Shown: positions 6,769 to 14,380 of the stretch, in pieces
Layout: the number at the start of each line of letters is the position of its first letter
Numbering within the stretch: the first letter of the stretch is position 1
Source of the DNA: Fervidobacterium sp.
GTDB lineage: Bacteria; Thermotogota; Thermotogae; Thermotogales; Fervidobacteriaceae
Direction: 5' to 3'
DNA: 19,835 nt
Assembly (NCBI GenBank): GCA_003526765.1
Contig: DPXZ01000077.1
Span: 7,995 to 27,829, forward strand
Program-made: the position numbers and the translations under genes
Notes under the pieces: model-generated
Database searches by the model: none
The model's input: the letters and a program-made list of their open reading frames with translations, nothing else
What the model was told of the DNA's origin: nothing

Positions 6769-7754
6769 TACCTCCTCGCACTTGAGTCTCTTACAACTAA
6801 AGATGGTGAGAATATAACCTTTTTTGTGTTGGATTGACCATTTATCAATTCTAGGAGCATCTTCCCAGCCGTTTCACCCATCATCTCAACAGGCTGTCTG
6901 ACCGATGATAGCGAAGGAACGGTAACTTCACACAGTTGCTTGTCATCGTCGAAACCAACGACCGCAACATCTTCTGGAACTTTCTTTCCTTCTTCTTTGA
7001 GAGCCTTCATAACGCCGAGTGCTACAAGGTCGTTCATACAAAACGCACCATCGAATTGGTTGCGTTCATTCAATAACTTCTTAGCTGCCTTATACCCATC
7101 ATCAAATGTATAACCAACTCTCACGATATGCGATTTAAGACCACTTTCTTTAATAGCAGCTTCGTATCCTTGCGCACGTTGAAGTGAGACGTACAGTTCT
7201 TGAGTGCCACCAAAATGGATGATATGCTTACAGCCGTTCTCAACAAGGTGCTTAGTCGCAAGATACGCGCCATAATAGTTGTCAACTACTATCGAAACAA
7301 CATTATCACATTTGCACTCTTTATCGAAAATGACAACGGGAACATACTTAGAAATTTCGTCTATTAGTTCATCGTTTACACGTGAATTACCAACGATAAC
7401 CCCATTCACACCATAGAATCTTGCAGCTCTTATAAGTTGCTCCTCTCTATGCAAACTTCTAAACGAATCCATAAGCATCAACAGACACGTCTCACCGCAA
7501 GCCCTTTCAACACCACGAGTTAAATAAGCGAAAAATGGGTTGGTTATATCTGGTACTATCAAACCGAGTACAAAAGTTTTTGTTTTTGAGGCCATACTCT
7601 TTGCGTAAAAATCAGGTGTGTATCCAAGATTCTTGGCAACTGACAATATGTTCTTTCTAGTTTCATCACTCATTCTGCCCTTCCCAGAAAGTGCTTTTGA
7701 AACTGTTGAAATAGAATAACCAGTCTGTTGTGCGATATCTCTAAGCTTCACCAT
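6768..7754 (-). CDS. LacI/PurR-family transcriptional repressor
   Basis: This is a 328-residue LacI-type regulator. The N-terminal helix-turn-helix (KLRDIAQQTGYSISTVSKALSG, 3-24) is canonical and is followed by the hinge region at about 45-60. The periplasmic-binding-protein-like effector domain starts with VLGLIVPDITNPFF. It contains FGGTQELYVSLQRAQGYEAA and VVGFDDDKQLCEVTVPSLSS, both typical of sugar-responsive members. The effector is unknown. Start ATG at 7754 is supported by a CGGAGG site 7 bases upstream. It is the first gene of the four-gene minus-strand unit and very probably controls it, because a LacI-type palindrome lies 60 bases upstream of its start codon, just past the putative -10. 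The stop overlaps the next start by one base. Confidence 0.95.
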   Translation of the reverse strand: MVKLRDIAQQTGYSISTVSKALSGKGRMSDETRKNILSVAKNLGYTPDFYAKSMASKTKTFVLGLIVPDITNPFFAYLTRGVERACGETCLLMLMDSFRSLHREEQLIRAARFYGVNGVIVGNSRVNDELIDEISKYVPVVIFDKECKCDNVVSIVVDNYYGAYLATKHLVENGCKHIIHFGGTQELYVSLQRAQGYEAAIKESGLKSHIVRVGYTFDDGYKAAKKLLNERNQFDGAFCMNDLVALGVMKALKEEGKKVPEDVAVVGFDDDKQLCEVTVPSLSSVRQPVEMMGETAGKMLLELINGQSNTKKVIFSPSLVVRDSSARR

Positions 7755-7815
7755 CTGAAAACCTCCGTCTTCATCGATGCATGCACATTAAATTCCAACA
7801 ATTTTCTCTTTTCTC

Positions 7816-7835
7816 TTGCGCAAACGTTTTCCCAA
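7816..7835 (-). promoter_or_regulatory. Candidate LacI-family operator in the lacI leader
   Basis: The 20-bp element is centred on AACGTT. Its left half TTGCGCAAAC and its right half GTTTTCCCAA match as an inverted repeat at 8 of 10 positions, with the central CG that is typical of LacI-family sites. On the minus strand it begins 13 bases after the candidate -10, so bound repressor would block initiation or elongation of its own operon. The regulator-site pairing is inferred. Confidence 0.6.
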
Positions 7836-7848
7836 AATTATCAATCAA

Positions 7849-7876
7849 ATAATATCAATTTTTAGCCGATTTACAA
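7849..7876 (-). promoter_or_regulatory. Candidate promoter of the lacI-PIG-L-gfo-ABC unit
   Basis: Reading the minus strand, TTGTAA at 7876-7871 and TATTAT at 7854-7849 are separated by 16 bases. They match consensus at 4/6 and 5/6 positions. The lacI start codon is about 95 bases downstream and the palindromic operator lies between. The area is very AT-rich, so other hexamer choices exist. Confidence 0.5.
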
Positions 7877-8096
7877 AATATCCAATTCAGTCAATTCTTG
7901 AAAATGATTGCAAATAGATATCAAGAAACTCATAAATCTATTGTTATTTGATTATTCAAAGCGATATCTCAAAATATCGTGAATGTGAGATGAATTAACG
8001 AGAAGGTAGAAGGAATTGAGTAGCATTTGCGTGCTTTTTGAGCAAGCGTTATACCAAAAGGGTGTGAAGTTAAGCAGAAGTCAGGGATATATGAAC

Positions 8097-8128
8097 AAAA
8101 AAACCGAATATAGATGAGCCATATTCGG
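8097..8128 (-). terminator. Intrinsic terminator of the remA-radical SAM unit
   Basis: On the minus strand CCGAATAT (8128-8121) pairs perfectly with ATATTCGG (8111-8104) around a 9-base loop and is followed at once by seven T residues (8103-8097). It lies 33 bases after the radical SAM stop codon. Confidence 0.85.
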
Positions 8129-8160
8129 CAATTATAAAGCAATTATAAATTTGACAGTAT

Positions 8161-9375
8161 TTATACGTTTCTTCTAGTGTATTTCTTTACTTTTTGTGCT
8201 AGTTTTTCTTGCTCTGTCCAGTATCCATCCAACAGGCCTTTGGTTGCGAGCTGACCTAAGAATTTTCGCTGATATTCTTTCAATGTACCTGGTCCATATT
8301 TAAATAGTGGTGTACCTGGCAGTGGCATGAATGTGTGTGCATGGACTTTTGCATTGTATTTCTTCACTATTTTCTCTATGAATTTGAAAGTCTCTTCCAC
8401 ATCTTGCTTTGTTTCAAATGGAAATCCGAATATGAAATCTACCTTTGCATAAAAGCCGTTGTTTGCAAGTGTTTCGAGTGCCTCTTCAACCTTTTCCACC
8501 GTGTGCCCTCTTTGAATCATGTCGAGTATTCGATTGCTTCCACTTTGCGCACCGATAACTAAGTAGTTGTGGTCAACGTATTTTTTTACAACTTTGATTA
8601 CCTCGTCCGTTATGCTCTCTGGTCTCACATCGGATGGGAATGTGCCAAAATATATCTCTGTGACTCCTGTAGATTTTATTTTGAAGAGTAACTCATCTAT
8701 TGCAGCTACGTTCGGTGTGACACCGTTCTTGCTTGCATAACCAAATGCATTCGGCGTTATGAACCTTGCAACTGTTTTATTGTGCATTACTGCGGCTTTC
8801 TGATATTCAACGATGTTATCGATGGACCTATGGCGTACAATCTTGCCTGCAAGTTGTGGTGTCTGACAATAACCGCAGTTAAATGGACAGCCACGTGAGA
8901 TTTCTATTGGCATGAACAACTTCTTTTCTACACATATTGGTGGGTAGTCGTCCAGTGTTACTCGTTTCGTAATCCCATCGAATATCCTTGACTCCGGTTT
9001 GGCACCATTCAGAAATTCGATGATACTATTCTCACCATCGCCCAAAAATACGTAATCAAAACCAAGCAACAACGTTTCTTGAGGCATGGCAGTAACATGC
9101 GGCCCACCCGCTATGACTGTGTAGCCTTTGCCTTTAAGAATAGCAACCTCGCTTTCCACAGTATCCAAATCGAAGCTGGTGAAAGAATAAGCAACTACAG
9201 TACCCGTTGTTGGATACTGTAGTATGTTATCGATACTTCTTGCCTCATAAATTTGGATATCAAGCTTGGAAACTATGGCAGCAACAAGCACAGTTACGCT
9301 ATATCGGTTATGCTTATTTACACGGAATATGATCCTTTCATATGACGGTTTTACATGTTTCTCAAAATCTTCCAA
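8161..9375 (-). CDS. B12-binding domain/radical SAM protein (MJ1487-like family)
   Basis: This 404-residue protein has an N-terminal cobalamin-binding-like fold at about 1-135 (GYTVIAGGPHVTAMPQETL at 84-102). A radical SAM domain follows with the [4Fe-4S] motif CPFNCGYC, Cys163, Cys167 and Cys170. The later VIGAQSGSNRILDMIQRGHT and DFIFGFPFETKQDVEETFKF are typical of B12-radical SAM enzymes. The canonical DxHxxG cobalamin ligand motif is not obvious, so the N-terminal domain may bind B12 base-off or not at all. From memory it resembles the family named after MJ1487, whose reaction is unknown. TTG at 9375 is the start, with a GGGGAG site 8 bases upstream. It follows the RemA-like gene by 3 bases, so the two are co-transcribed, and ends at the terminator at 8097-8128. 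Confidence 0.88.
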   Translation of the reverse strand: MEDFEKHVKPSYERIIFRVNKHNRYSVTVLVAAIVSKLDIQIYEARSIDNILQYPTTGTVVAYSFTSFDLDTVESEVAILKGKGYTVIAGGPHVTAMPQETLLLGFDYVFLGDGENSIIEFLNGAKPESRIFDGITKRVTLDDYPPICVEKKLFMPIEISRGCPFNCGYCQTPQLAGKIVRHRSIDNIVEYQKAAVMHNKTVARFITPNAFGYASKNGVTPNVAAIDELLFKIKSTGVTEIYFGTFPSDVRPESITDEVIKVVKKYVDHNYLVIGAQSGSNRILDMIQRGHTVEKVEEALETLANNGFYAKVDFIFGFPFETKQDVEETFKFIEKIVKKYNAKVHAHTFMPLPGTPLFKYGPGTLKEYQRKFLGQLATKGLLDGYWTEQEKLAQKVKKYTRRNV

Positions 9376-9378
9376 CTA

Positions 9379-9627
9379 TTATTCTCCCCAGAGCATTTTC
9401 TTTACTTCTAACGCATTTTCTGCAAGCAACAAGCCGTGCCCACTGTTTATGAATACTATCGTCTTGCATTCCTTCCCGTAGGTCAAGTTTACCATCTTCC
9501 CACCGAGTTGGTTACTGGATCTTATCCGCCTTGATATGGTGGAACTCACGGGAACTACTGCAGTTACCCTATCTCTCATTATGTATACGCCATCGTTTAT
9601 CTTAGAAACTGGATCATTTGTTGGCAT
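9379..9627 (-). CDS. RemA-like DUF370 family protein (putative DNA-binding regulator)
   Basis: DUF370 includes RemA, the Bacillus subtilis DNA-binding activator of biofilm matrix genes. The segment DRVTAVVPVSSTISRRI...NLTYGKECKTIVFINSGHGLLLAENALEVKKML aligns by eye along the whole length of RemA (NRMISIVSPESAPIKRI...[23 protein letters not shown]), including the central TYG. I chose ATG at 9627, giving 82 residues, because GGAGGTGG lies 5-8 bases upstream. The frame stays open to 9693 with a Gly-rich stretch that is really the ribosome site translated. The gene precedes the radical SAM gene by 3 bases. In many Firmicutes the homologue instead sits next to gmk, so this neighbourhood is unusual. 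Its targets here are unknown. Confidence 0.85.
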   Translation of the reverse strand: MPTNDPVSKINDGVYIMRDRVTAVVPVSSTISRRIRSSNQLGGKMVNLTYGKECKTIVFINSGHGLLLAENALEVKKMLWGE

Positions 9628-9681
9628 ATAACCACCTCCGCCATAATTTCTTGTTTTCCATTTTTTACCGATATCACCTAT

Positions 9682-9709
9682 ATTATACACCATTGTACAT
9701 CATATTATA
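9682..9709 (-). promoter_or_regulatory. Possible promoter region of the remA-radical SAM unit
   Basis: The minus strand has two perfect TATAAT hexamers, at 9709-9704 and 9687-9682, in the 113-base gap after ychF. Neither has a good TTGACA partner at 16-18 bases. No terminator is visible after ychF, so readthrough from the upstream operon is also possible. Confidence 0.35.
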
Positions 9710-9740
9710 CTTTATCATACCTTCATATATAATCGCAGGG

Positions 9741-10805
9741 CTAAACGTTGAATCTGATGTTGATTACATCACCATCTTCAATGACATGATCTTTACCAAC
9801 GAGTAGCATCAAGCCCGCATCTTTAACTGCCTTTTCTGATCCCAGTCTTATCAAGTCGTCGTACTTTATTATCTCTGCCTTTATGAACCCACGTGCCAAA
9901 TCAGTGTGAATGGTACCTGCGGCATCGAGTGCAGTTGAGCCTTTTTTCAGTGTCCACGCCCTTACTTCGTCTTTCCCAACTGTAAAGAACGATATGAGCC
10001 CGAATTGATTGTAAAGAGCCCTTGAAAGCCTCTGTATACCAGTTTCCTCAGTTCCAAGGTCTTTGAGCAGTTCCATACGCTCTTCTTCGCTGAGTGAGTT
10101 GAGTTCCATCTCCAATTTACCACAAAGCTCTACGTATGCAAAATCATTCTTCTTGCACAGTTCTACTATCTCTGCCTTTGTCTCGTAATCTTTATTAGAA
10201 AATTGCTCTTCATCTACGTTGACTACTACTGCAATCGGTTTCAACGTGGCAAGCGAAAATCCGCCGAGCATCTTTTTTTCTTCGTCTGTTAGCTCTATCT
10301 TCGAGAGCAGCTGCTCATTACCAAGTGCTTCTTCCAATCTCTTGAGCAGTTTTAGTTCTATTTCTTCTTTCATTTCTAACTTTCGTTTGGCATTCTCCAA
10401 TCTTTCAATTCTGCTAGTGACGACATCGAGGTCTCTGAATAGGAATTCATCTAACGTTGCCTTCAACTGCTCCACTGGTTTTTCGACTTCTGGATAAGAG
10501 ACAGCATCATTCTCAAAGGCCCTCACAACGATCATCAGTGATTCTGCCAACTGGAGTGCACTGAAAACAGCCATTCTTTCTTTCTTATCGTTTATCTTCA
10601 GTGCAGGTGTATCGTAAAATTCGAGCGTCGCATACGTGACTTTTTTTGGCTCGAACATCTTGGCCAATACATCTACTCGTGGATCATGGACCTTAGCTAT
10701 ACCTTTCTCGTGTTCTTCTGAAAATAAGTCCACTTCCATGCCGGTTAGTAGAGAAAATATGGTAGTCTTGCCAACTTGGGAAAGTCCAACAATTCCTACT
10801 CTCAT
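9741..10805 (-). CDS. ychF: Divergent YchF/Ola1-family P-loop NTPase
   Basis: YchF/Ola1 proteins are Obg-related ATPases associated with ribosomes and stress responses. The 354-residue product has the P-loop GLSQVGKTT at 7-15 and the nucleotide-specificity motif NVDE at 196-199 (NxxE, as in ATP-preferring YchF, instead of NKxD). A long helical insertion with KRKLEMKEEIELKLLKRLEEAL lies at about 140-160, and a C-terminal TGS domain ends DHVIEDGDVINIRFNV. Two places are unusual. The G1 loop reads GLSQVGKTT rather than GLPNVGKST. The G3 region reads DTPALKINDKKERMAVFSAL instead of the canonical DIAGLVxGAxxGxGLGNxFL, so switch II is shortened. It may be a lineage-specific paralogue. The ribosome site GAGGGGGAG lies over the end of truB, whose stop is 3 bases before this start. 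Confidence 0.85.
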   Translation of the reverse strand: MRVGIVGLSQVGKTTIFSLLTGMEVDLFSEEHEKGIAKVHDPRVDVLAKMFEPKKVTYATLEFYDTPALKINDKKERMAVFSALQLAESLMIVVRAFENDAVSYPEVEKPVEQLKATLDEFLFRDLDVVTSRIERLENAKRKLEMKEEIELKLLKRLEEALGNEQLLSKIELTDEEKKMLGGFSLATLKPIAVVVNVDEEQFSNKDYETKAEIVELCKKNDFAYVELCGKLEMELNSLSEEERMELLKDLGTEETGIQRLSRALYNQFGLISFFTVGKDEVRAWTLKKGSTALDAAGTIHTDLARGFIKAEIIKYDDLIRLGSEKAVKDAGLMLLVGKDHVIEDGDVINIRFNV

Positions 10806-10808
10806 TTT

Positions 10809-11741
10809 TTACTCCCCCTCTGTTTTGATAACTTTCTTGAGTGTTGCTATACGTTCGTCTCGACCTTGCTTAGCAAGCGTATCGATAAATTGTGAGGAGC
10901 GCTCTGCCATAGCTAACGCAATCAGTTTATCATGATAAAAAATCTGTATTGTATCATCTTTTTGAAACTTCTCGTAGTGCTGCAAATCCGATACTTTCGG
11001 TTGCATACCGTTGTATACTTTCTTCTCATCAATAATCCATACCTTTGGAAAGTTGAGCATGGATTCTAATGGTACGAAAGCGCTTGAATTCTCTATCCCT
11101 TTTGCTTCTTTCAACTCATCGATTCTTACCGCATCATCAACTTTGAATTTGCCGACACTTATTCTTCTCAGTTCAACTGCCGTTGCACCACAACCGATCT
11201 TGTAACCAATGTCCATACACAGACTACGGATGTACGTACCTGCAGAGACTTTGGCCGTGAATTCAACGTAAGGTACTTCGATTCTTACATCGCATATCTC
11301 ATAAATTTCCACATCACGTGGTGGCAAATTTATGATTTTCCCCTCTCTTGCGAGTTCGTACAATTTCTTTCCTTGGTATTTCCTTGCAGAGTATGCTGGT
11401 GGTACTTGTGCGTACTTTCCAATGAAAGATTTTACGACTTCTAATATCACTGATTCACCGACATCCACAGGATGTTCCTCCATTACATTTCCTGTGATAT
11501 CGAATGTGTCTGTGATTATTCCCAATTTCATCTTAACTTGATAGATTTTAACCTCACCTTGGAGGTATTCCAAAAGCCTCGTAGCCTTTCCAAAACCAAC
11601 CAACAATAGTCCAGTTGCAAATGGATCTAACGTTCCAGCGTGTCCAACCTGCTTTATTTTCAGTATTTTCCTAACTTGTTCGACAACATCATGGGAAGTT
11701 GGCCCTTTTTCTTTATCTATGAGCAATAATCCTGAAAGCAT
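10809..11741 (-). CDS. truB: tRNA pseudouridine(55) synthase
   Basis: TruB isomerises U55 in the T loop of elongator tRNAs to pseudouridine. The catalytic motif GHAGTLDPFATGLL contains the nucleophile Asp39. Other family segments are GLLLIDKEKGPTSHDVV at the N-terminus, YSARKYQGKKLYELAREG and SAGTYIRSLCMDIG. The C-terminal 70 or so residues form a PUA-like RNA-binding domain. The gene begins with two consecutive ATG codons. The second (11741) has GGGAGG 5 bases upstream while the first is only 2 bases from it, so I chose the second, giving 310 residues. It follows pheS by about 50 bases and precedes ychF by 3. The pheS-truB grouping makes a tRNA-maturation pair. Confidence 0.96.
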   Translation of the reverse strand: MLSGLLLIDKEKGPTSHDVVEQVRKILKIKQVGHAGTLDPFATGLLLVGFGKATRLLEYLQGEVKIYQVKMKLGIITDTFDITGNVMEEHPVDVGESVILEVVKSFIGKYAQVPPAYSARKYQGKKLYELAREGKIINLPPRDVEIYEICDVRIEVPYVEFTAKVSAGTYIRSLCMDIGYKIGCGATAVELRRISVGKFKVDDAVRIDELKEAKGIENSSAFVPLESMLNFPKVWIIDEKKVYNGMQPKVSDLQHYEKFQKDDTIQIFYHDKLIALAMAERSSQFIDTLAKQGRDERIATLKKVIKTEGE

Positions 11742-11790
11742 CATTTCCTCCCGTTGCTTTTAACGTTAATTTCATCAGTTTTAATGAATT

Positions 11791-12786
11791 CTACCAGTTT
11801 TCCAAGAATCTCAAGTCATTTCTAACGAGGTCTCTTATATCCTTTACACCGTATTTGACCATAGTTATTCTCTCAACGCCAAATCCGAATGCAAGTCCAC
11901 GCCATTCTTCTGGGTCGTATCCAACGTTTTTGAATACGTTTGGATGCACCATTCCACAACCGAGTACTTCAAACCATCTGTTGTTGAAGTATATATCAAC
12001 TTCAAAACTTGGCTCTGTGAACGGGAAGAAGCTCGGTCGTAATCGAATCTTTGCACTCTCACCGAGCGTTCTCTTTGCAAATTCTTCCAAAAAGTATTTG
12101 AGATGTCTCACAGTCACATCGTGATCAACATAAAGTCCTTCCATCTGTGTGAACATAGGTAGGTGCGTCGCATCGTAGTCTCTTCTGTACACCCTACCAG
12201 GTGATACAATCGCTAACGGTGGTTTTCTTGATAGCATCGTTCGTACTTGTACAGGTGACGTATGTGTCCTCAACAGTAATTTGTCATCTATGTAGAATGA
12301 GTCGTGTGAATCACGTGCAGGATGCCACTCAGGGGTATTGAGTGCATCAAAATTGAACCATGACTCTTCTATCTCTGGCCCTTCAACAACGGAGAAGCCC
12401 ATGGATATGAATATATCCTCGAGCTCTTTTTGAACTTTTGTGAGTATGTGGGCATGGCCAACGGAACGTCTTGCACCGGGCATCGTTGGATCTACCCACA
12501 ACTTTTGATAAGCACTCATTTTCTCTGTTTCGGATATCTTCTCTTTTTGTGCCTCCAAAAGTGTTTCTATACTATCTCGCAATTCGTTAACAACCTTACC
12601 AAAATTCGGTCTCTCTTCAGGGGTAAGGTCCTTGAGTTTCTTCATAAGTGCTGTGACGATACCAGATTTGCCAAGATATTTGACACGCAGATCATTTAAG
12701 TCTTTGCTGTTATCGGTCTTCTCTATCTCACATTTGGCCTCTTTTAGTATATTCTCCAGTTCTTCTCTATAATCCACATTACTCAC
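11791..12786 (-). CDS. pheS: Phenylalanyl-tRNA synthetase alpha subunit
   Basis: PheS is the catalytic class II subunit of the alpha2-beta2 enzyme that charges tRNA-Phe. The 331-residue product has an N-terminal coiled-coil arm at about 1-90. The catalytic core contains [13 protein letters not shown] and [13 protein letters not shown], motif 2 [21 protein letters not shown], and motif 3 [17 protein letters not shown], ending with [12 protein letters not shown] at 12786 is the start, with AAGGGGG 8 bases upstream. The beta-subunit gene pheT, usually directly downstream, is absent; truB follows instead. Two 12-bp direct repeats lie in the leader between this gene and the DUF368 gene. Confidence 0.97.
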   Translation of the reverse strand: MSNVDYREELENILKEAKCEIEKTDNSKDLNDLRVKYLGKSGIVTALMKKLKDLTPEERPNFGKVVNELRDSIETLLEAQKEKISETEKMSAYQKLWVDPTMPGARRSVGHAHILTKVQKELEDIFISMGFSVVEGPEIEESWFNFDALNTPEWHPARDSHDSFYIDDKLLLRTHTSPVQVRTMLSRKPPLAIVSPGRVYRRDYDATHLPMFTQMEGLYVDHDVTVRHLKYFLEEFAKRTLGESAKIRLRPSFFPFTEPSFEVDIYFNNRWFEVLGCGMVHPNVFKNVGYDPEEWRGLAFGFGVERITMVKYGVKDIRDLVRNDLRFLENW

Positions 12787-12809
12787 ATCCCGTGCCCCCT
12801 TTATCTTTA

Positions 12810-12834
12810 ATCTTTATCAATGATCTTTATCAAT
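12810..12834. repeat. Two tandem 12-bp direct repeats upstream of pheS
   Basis: ATCTTTATCAAT occurs at 12810-12821 and again at 12823-12834, one base apart. They lie in the 82-bp gap upstream of pheS. On the minus strand they read ATTGATAAAGAT twice. A spacer duplication or a protein site is possible; nothing decides this. Confidence 0.7.
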
Positions 12835-12868
12835 TTGGTCCATACCTTGATACAGACTTTAAGCGACA

Positions 12869-13702
12869 CTAAGCATTCGACCTTGCTCCTCCAATGTTTA
12901 TGATCATGATGAACAGTGCACCTATGGCGAACCAAACGAGCATGAGGCCTGTGTTTCCGTTACCGTGGAACGATGGGGTCATCTGGTAAAGTGAGCCTAC
13001 CACAAGCCCTATGATAAAATTCATTATCGATTCCTTTGCCCTTTCAAACCACATTTCGATAAGCCTCGCGATGATAAATAGTCCAATAATTGCACCAACT
13101 CCGAGTACCAACAAGTATGCAACATCACTTAAAGCGGGTTGCTTTGTTATTCTCCCGATTGCTTGTATTGCACCGTTGTAGAAACCAAGTATAGTCAGTA
13201 TCAGTGCACCACTTACACCGGGGAGGATCATCGTTGCACCTGCTATGATACCGGAGATAAACAGAAATATGTAATTGACGTGTGTGGGATCAGCTGCGCC
13301 CATCGAACTTGGTTTTACTATCATGTATGGAATCACTACAAGTAGTAAACCACACAAGAACTCTATTATTCTGAAACTTTCTATTTCATTTTTCAATGTG
13401 AATAGTGCGAATAGTATCAATCCAAAGAAGAAACTGTACGTATAGAATGGTTGATTTTCAAATGCCCAGACAAGAACATTGCTACCAATTACTAACCCTC
13501 CTAAGAGTCCAATGCCTACTATTATCAAGAACAATACATCCGCGCGTTTCAATTTGAGTTTTCCCAAATCATTCAAAGCATCAACGAGTCTTTTGAATAC
13601 ACCAGTGATAACGGAAATAGTACCACTATCTGCACCAGGTATGGTGCTTACTATTCCCATGAGTAGTCCTGCTATTAATGGTCTAATGTAGATTTCATAC
13701 AT
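12869..13702 (-). CDS. DUF368 membrane protein, candidate polyprenyl-phosphate translocase (PopT family)
   Basis: This 277-residue polytopic membrane protein has about 8 hydrophobic segments. The DUF368 hallmarks are two inverted-repeat motifs: GIVSTIPGADSGTISVITG near residue 16, and GATMILPGVSGALILTILGFY near 165. Their PGxxSGTxxxITG pattern suggests re-entrant loops. Members of this family, called PopT, have been identified as candidate transporters that flip undecaprenyl phosphate back to the cytoplasmic face for reuse in envelope synthesis. That fits a neighbourhood with alr, a peptidoglycan precursor gene. The ATG overlaps the upstream phosphatase gene by 8 nt, implying coupling. pheS begins 82 bases after the stop. 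Confidence 0.88.
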   Translation of the reverse strand: MYEIYIRPLIAGLLMGIVSTIPGADSGTISVITGVFKRLVDALNDLGKLKLKRADVLFLIIVGIGLLGGLVIGSNVLVWAFENQPFYTYSFFFGLILFALFTLKNEIESFRIIEFLCGLLLVVIPYMIVKPSSMGAADPTHVNYIFLFISGIIAGATMILPGVSGALILTILGFYNGAIQAIGRITKQPALSDVAYLLVLGVGAIIGLFIIARLIEMWFERAKESIMNFIIGLVVGSLYQMTPSFHGNGNTGLMLVWFAIGALFIMIINIGGARSNA

Positions 13703-14354
13703 GCGTACAGTCCACCTGCCTTATCTTGTCATTTGTTATGCAATATGCAGTTAATTTTCCACCGTAGACACATCCTGTATCTATGCCTATTTTGTCTTTC
13801 TCAACGAGTACGTCTTCTAATGGCGTATGACCGAAGACAACTATACAATCAAGGTTATGCCTCTTGAATATGAATTCCTCGCGTATCCATATCAATTCTT
13901 GAGGGTCTTGTCTTTCGATCGGGACGTTGGGCCTGATGCCTGCATGTACAAAGAGATATCTCTCGATGTCTCCGTTTGTCTTCTCAACGCTTTCTTCGAT
14001 GTGGTAATACTTCGTAGACCTGAAAAATTCCATGTGTTCTTCGTAAGTTAAGATATTCTGCATGTTACCATAGCTTCTCCACGTATCTCTAGCACCGTTT
14101 ATAACCCATCTGTATGGATCTTCGTTGTTATCAAGTACATCAAGAAGCATCTGCTCGTGATTTCCCCTCAAAAATACGCAGTCAACAGTCTTACTCAACG
14201 AACACAAAAAATCAATAGTGCCTTTTGAATCAGGGCCTCTATCTATGTAATCTCCCAGAAAAACAAGTTTGTCGCCATCTTTTGGTGAGATTTGACCTAT
14301 CAACTTTTCGAGTGACCTCAGGCATCCATGTACATCACCGATTGCCCAGATCAT
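13695..14354 (-). CDS. PP1-type metallophosphatase (calcineurin-like phosphoesterase)
   Basis: This 219-residue metallophosphoesterase is of the bacterial serine/threonine protein phosphatase type (PrpA/PrpE or lambda phosphatase-like). All metal-binding motifs are present: GDVHG at 6-10, GDYIDRG at 34-40, GNHE at 64-67, the VHAG motif near 140 and FGHTP near 176. Length matches single-domain bacterial PPP phosphatases. The substrate could be phosphoserine/threonine proteins or dinucleoside polyphosphates (the ApaH/PrpE relation), and the sequence does not decide. AGGTGAT lies 3-4 bases before ATG. The start is 26 bases after topA, and the end overlaps the DUF368 gene by 8 nt. Confidence 0.92.
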   Translation of the reverse strand: MIWAIGDVHGCLRSLEKLIGQISPKDGDKLVFLGDYIDRGPDSKGTIDFLCSLSKTVDCVFLRGNHEQMLLDVLDNNEDPYRWVINGARDTWRSYGNMQNILTYEEHMEFFRSTKYYHIEESVEKTNGDIERYLFVHAGIRPNVPIERQDPQELIWIREEFIFKRHNLDCIVVFGHTPLEDVLVEKDKIGIDTGCVYGGKLTAYCITNDKIRQVDCTHV

Positions 14355-14380
14355 GAGATCACCTGATCAAACCAATCAAT

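Larger units (their letters stand above)
7755..8160. other. Intergenic region of about 400 bp between the LacI operon and the radical SAM gene
   Basis: This is the longest internal stretch without a gene. From low to high coordinates it holds the lacI leader with its operator and promoter (about 7755-7880). About 200 bases follow (7880-8090) in which I see no gene, tRNA, repeat or conserved structure. At the high end lies the terminator of the radical SAM operon (8097-8128). No open frame here has a convincing start and ribosome site. Confidence 0.6.

Noticed and set aside
8041..8100. Possible small RNA or tRNA fragment in the gap before the radical SAM terminator
   Set aside because: No cloverleaf, long stem or promoter could be built; only the terminator hairpin at 8104-8128 is convincing.
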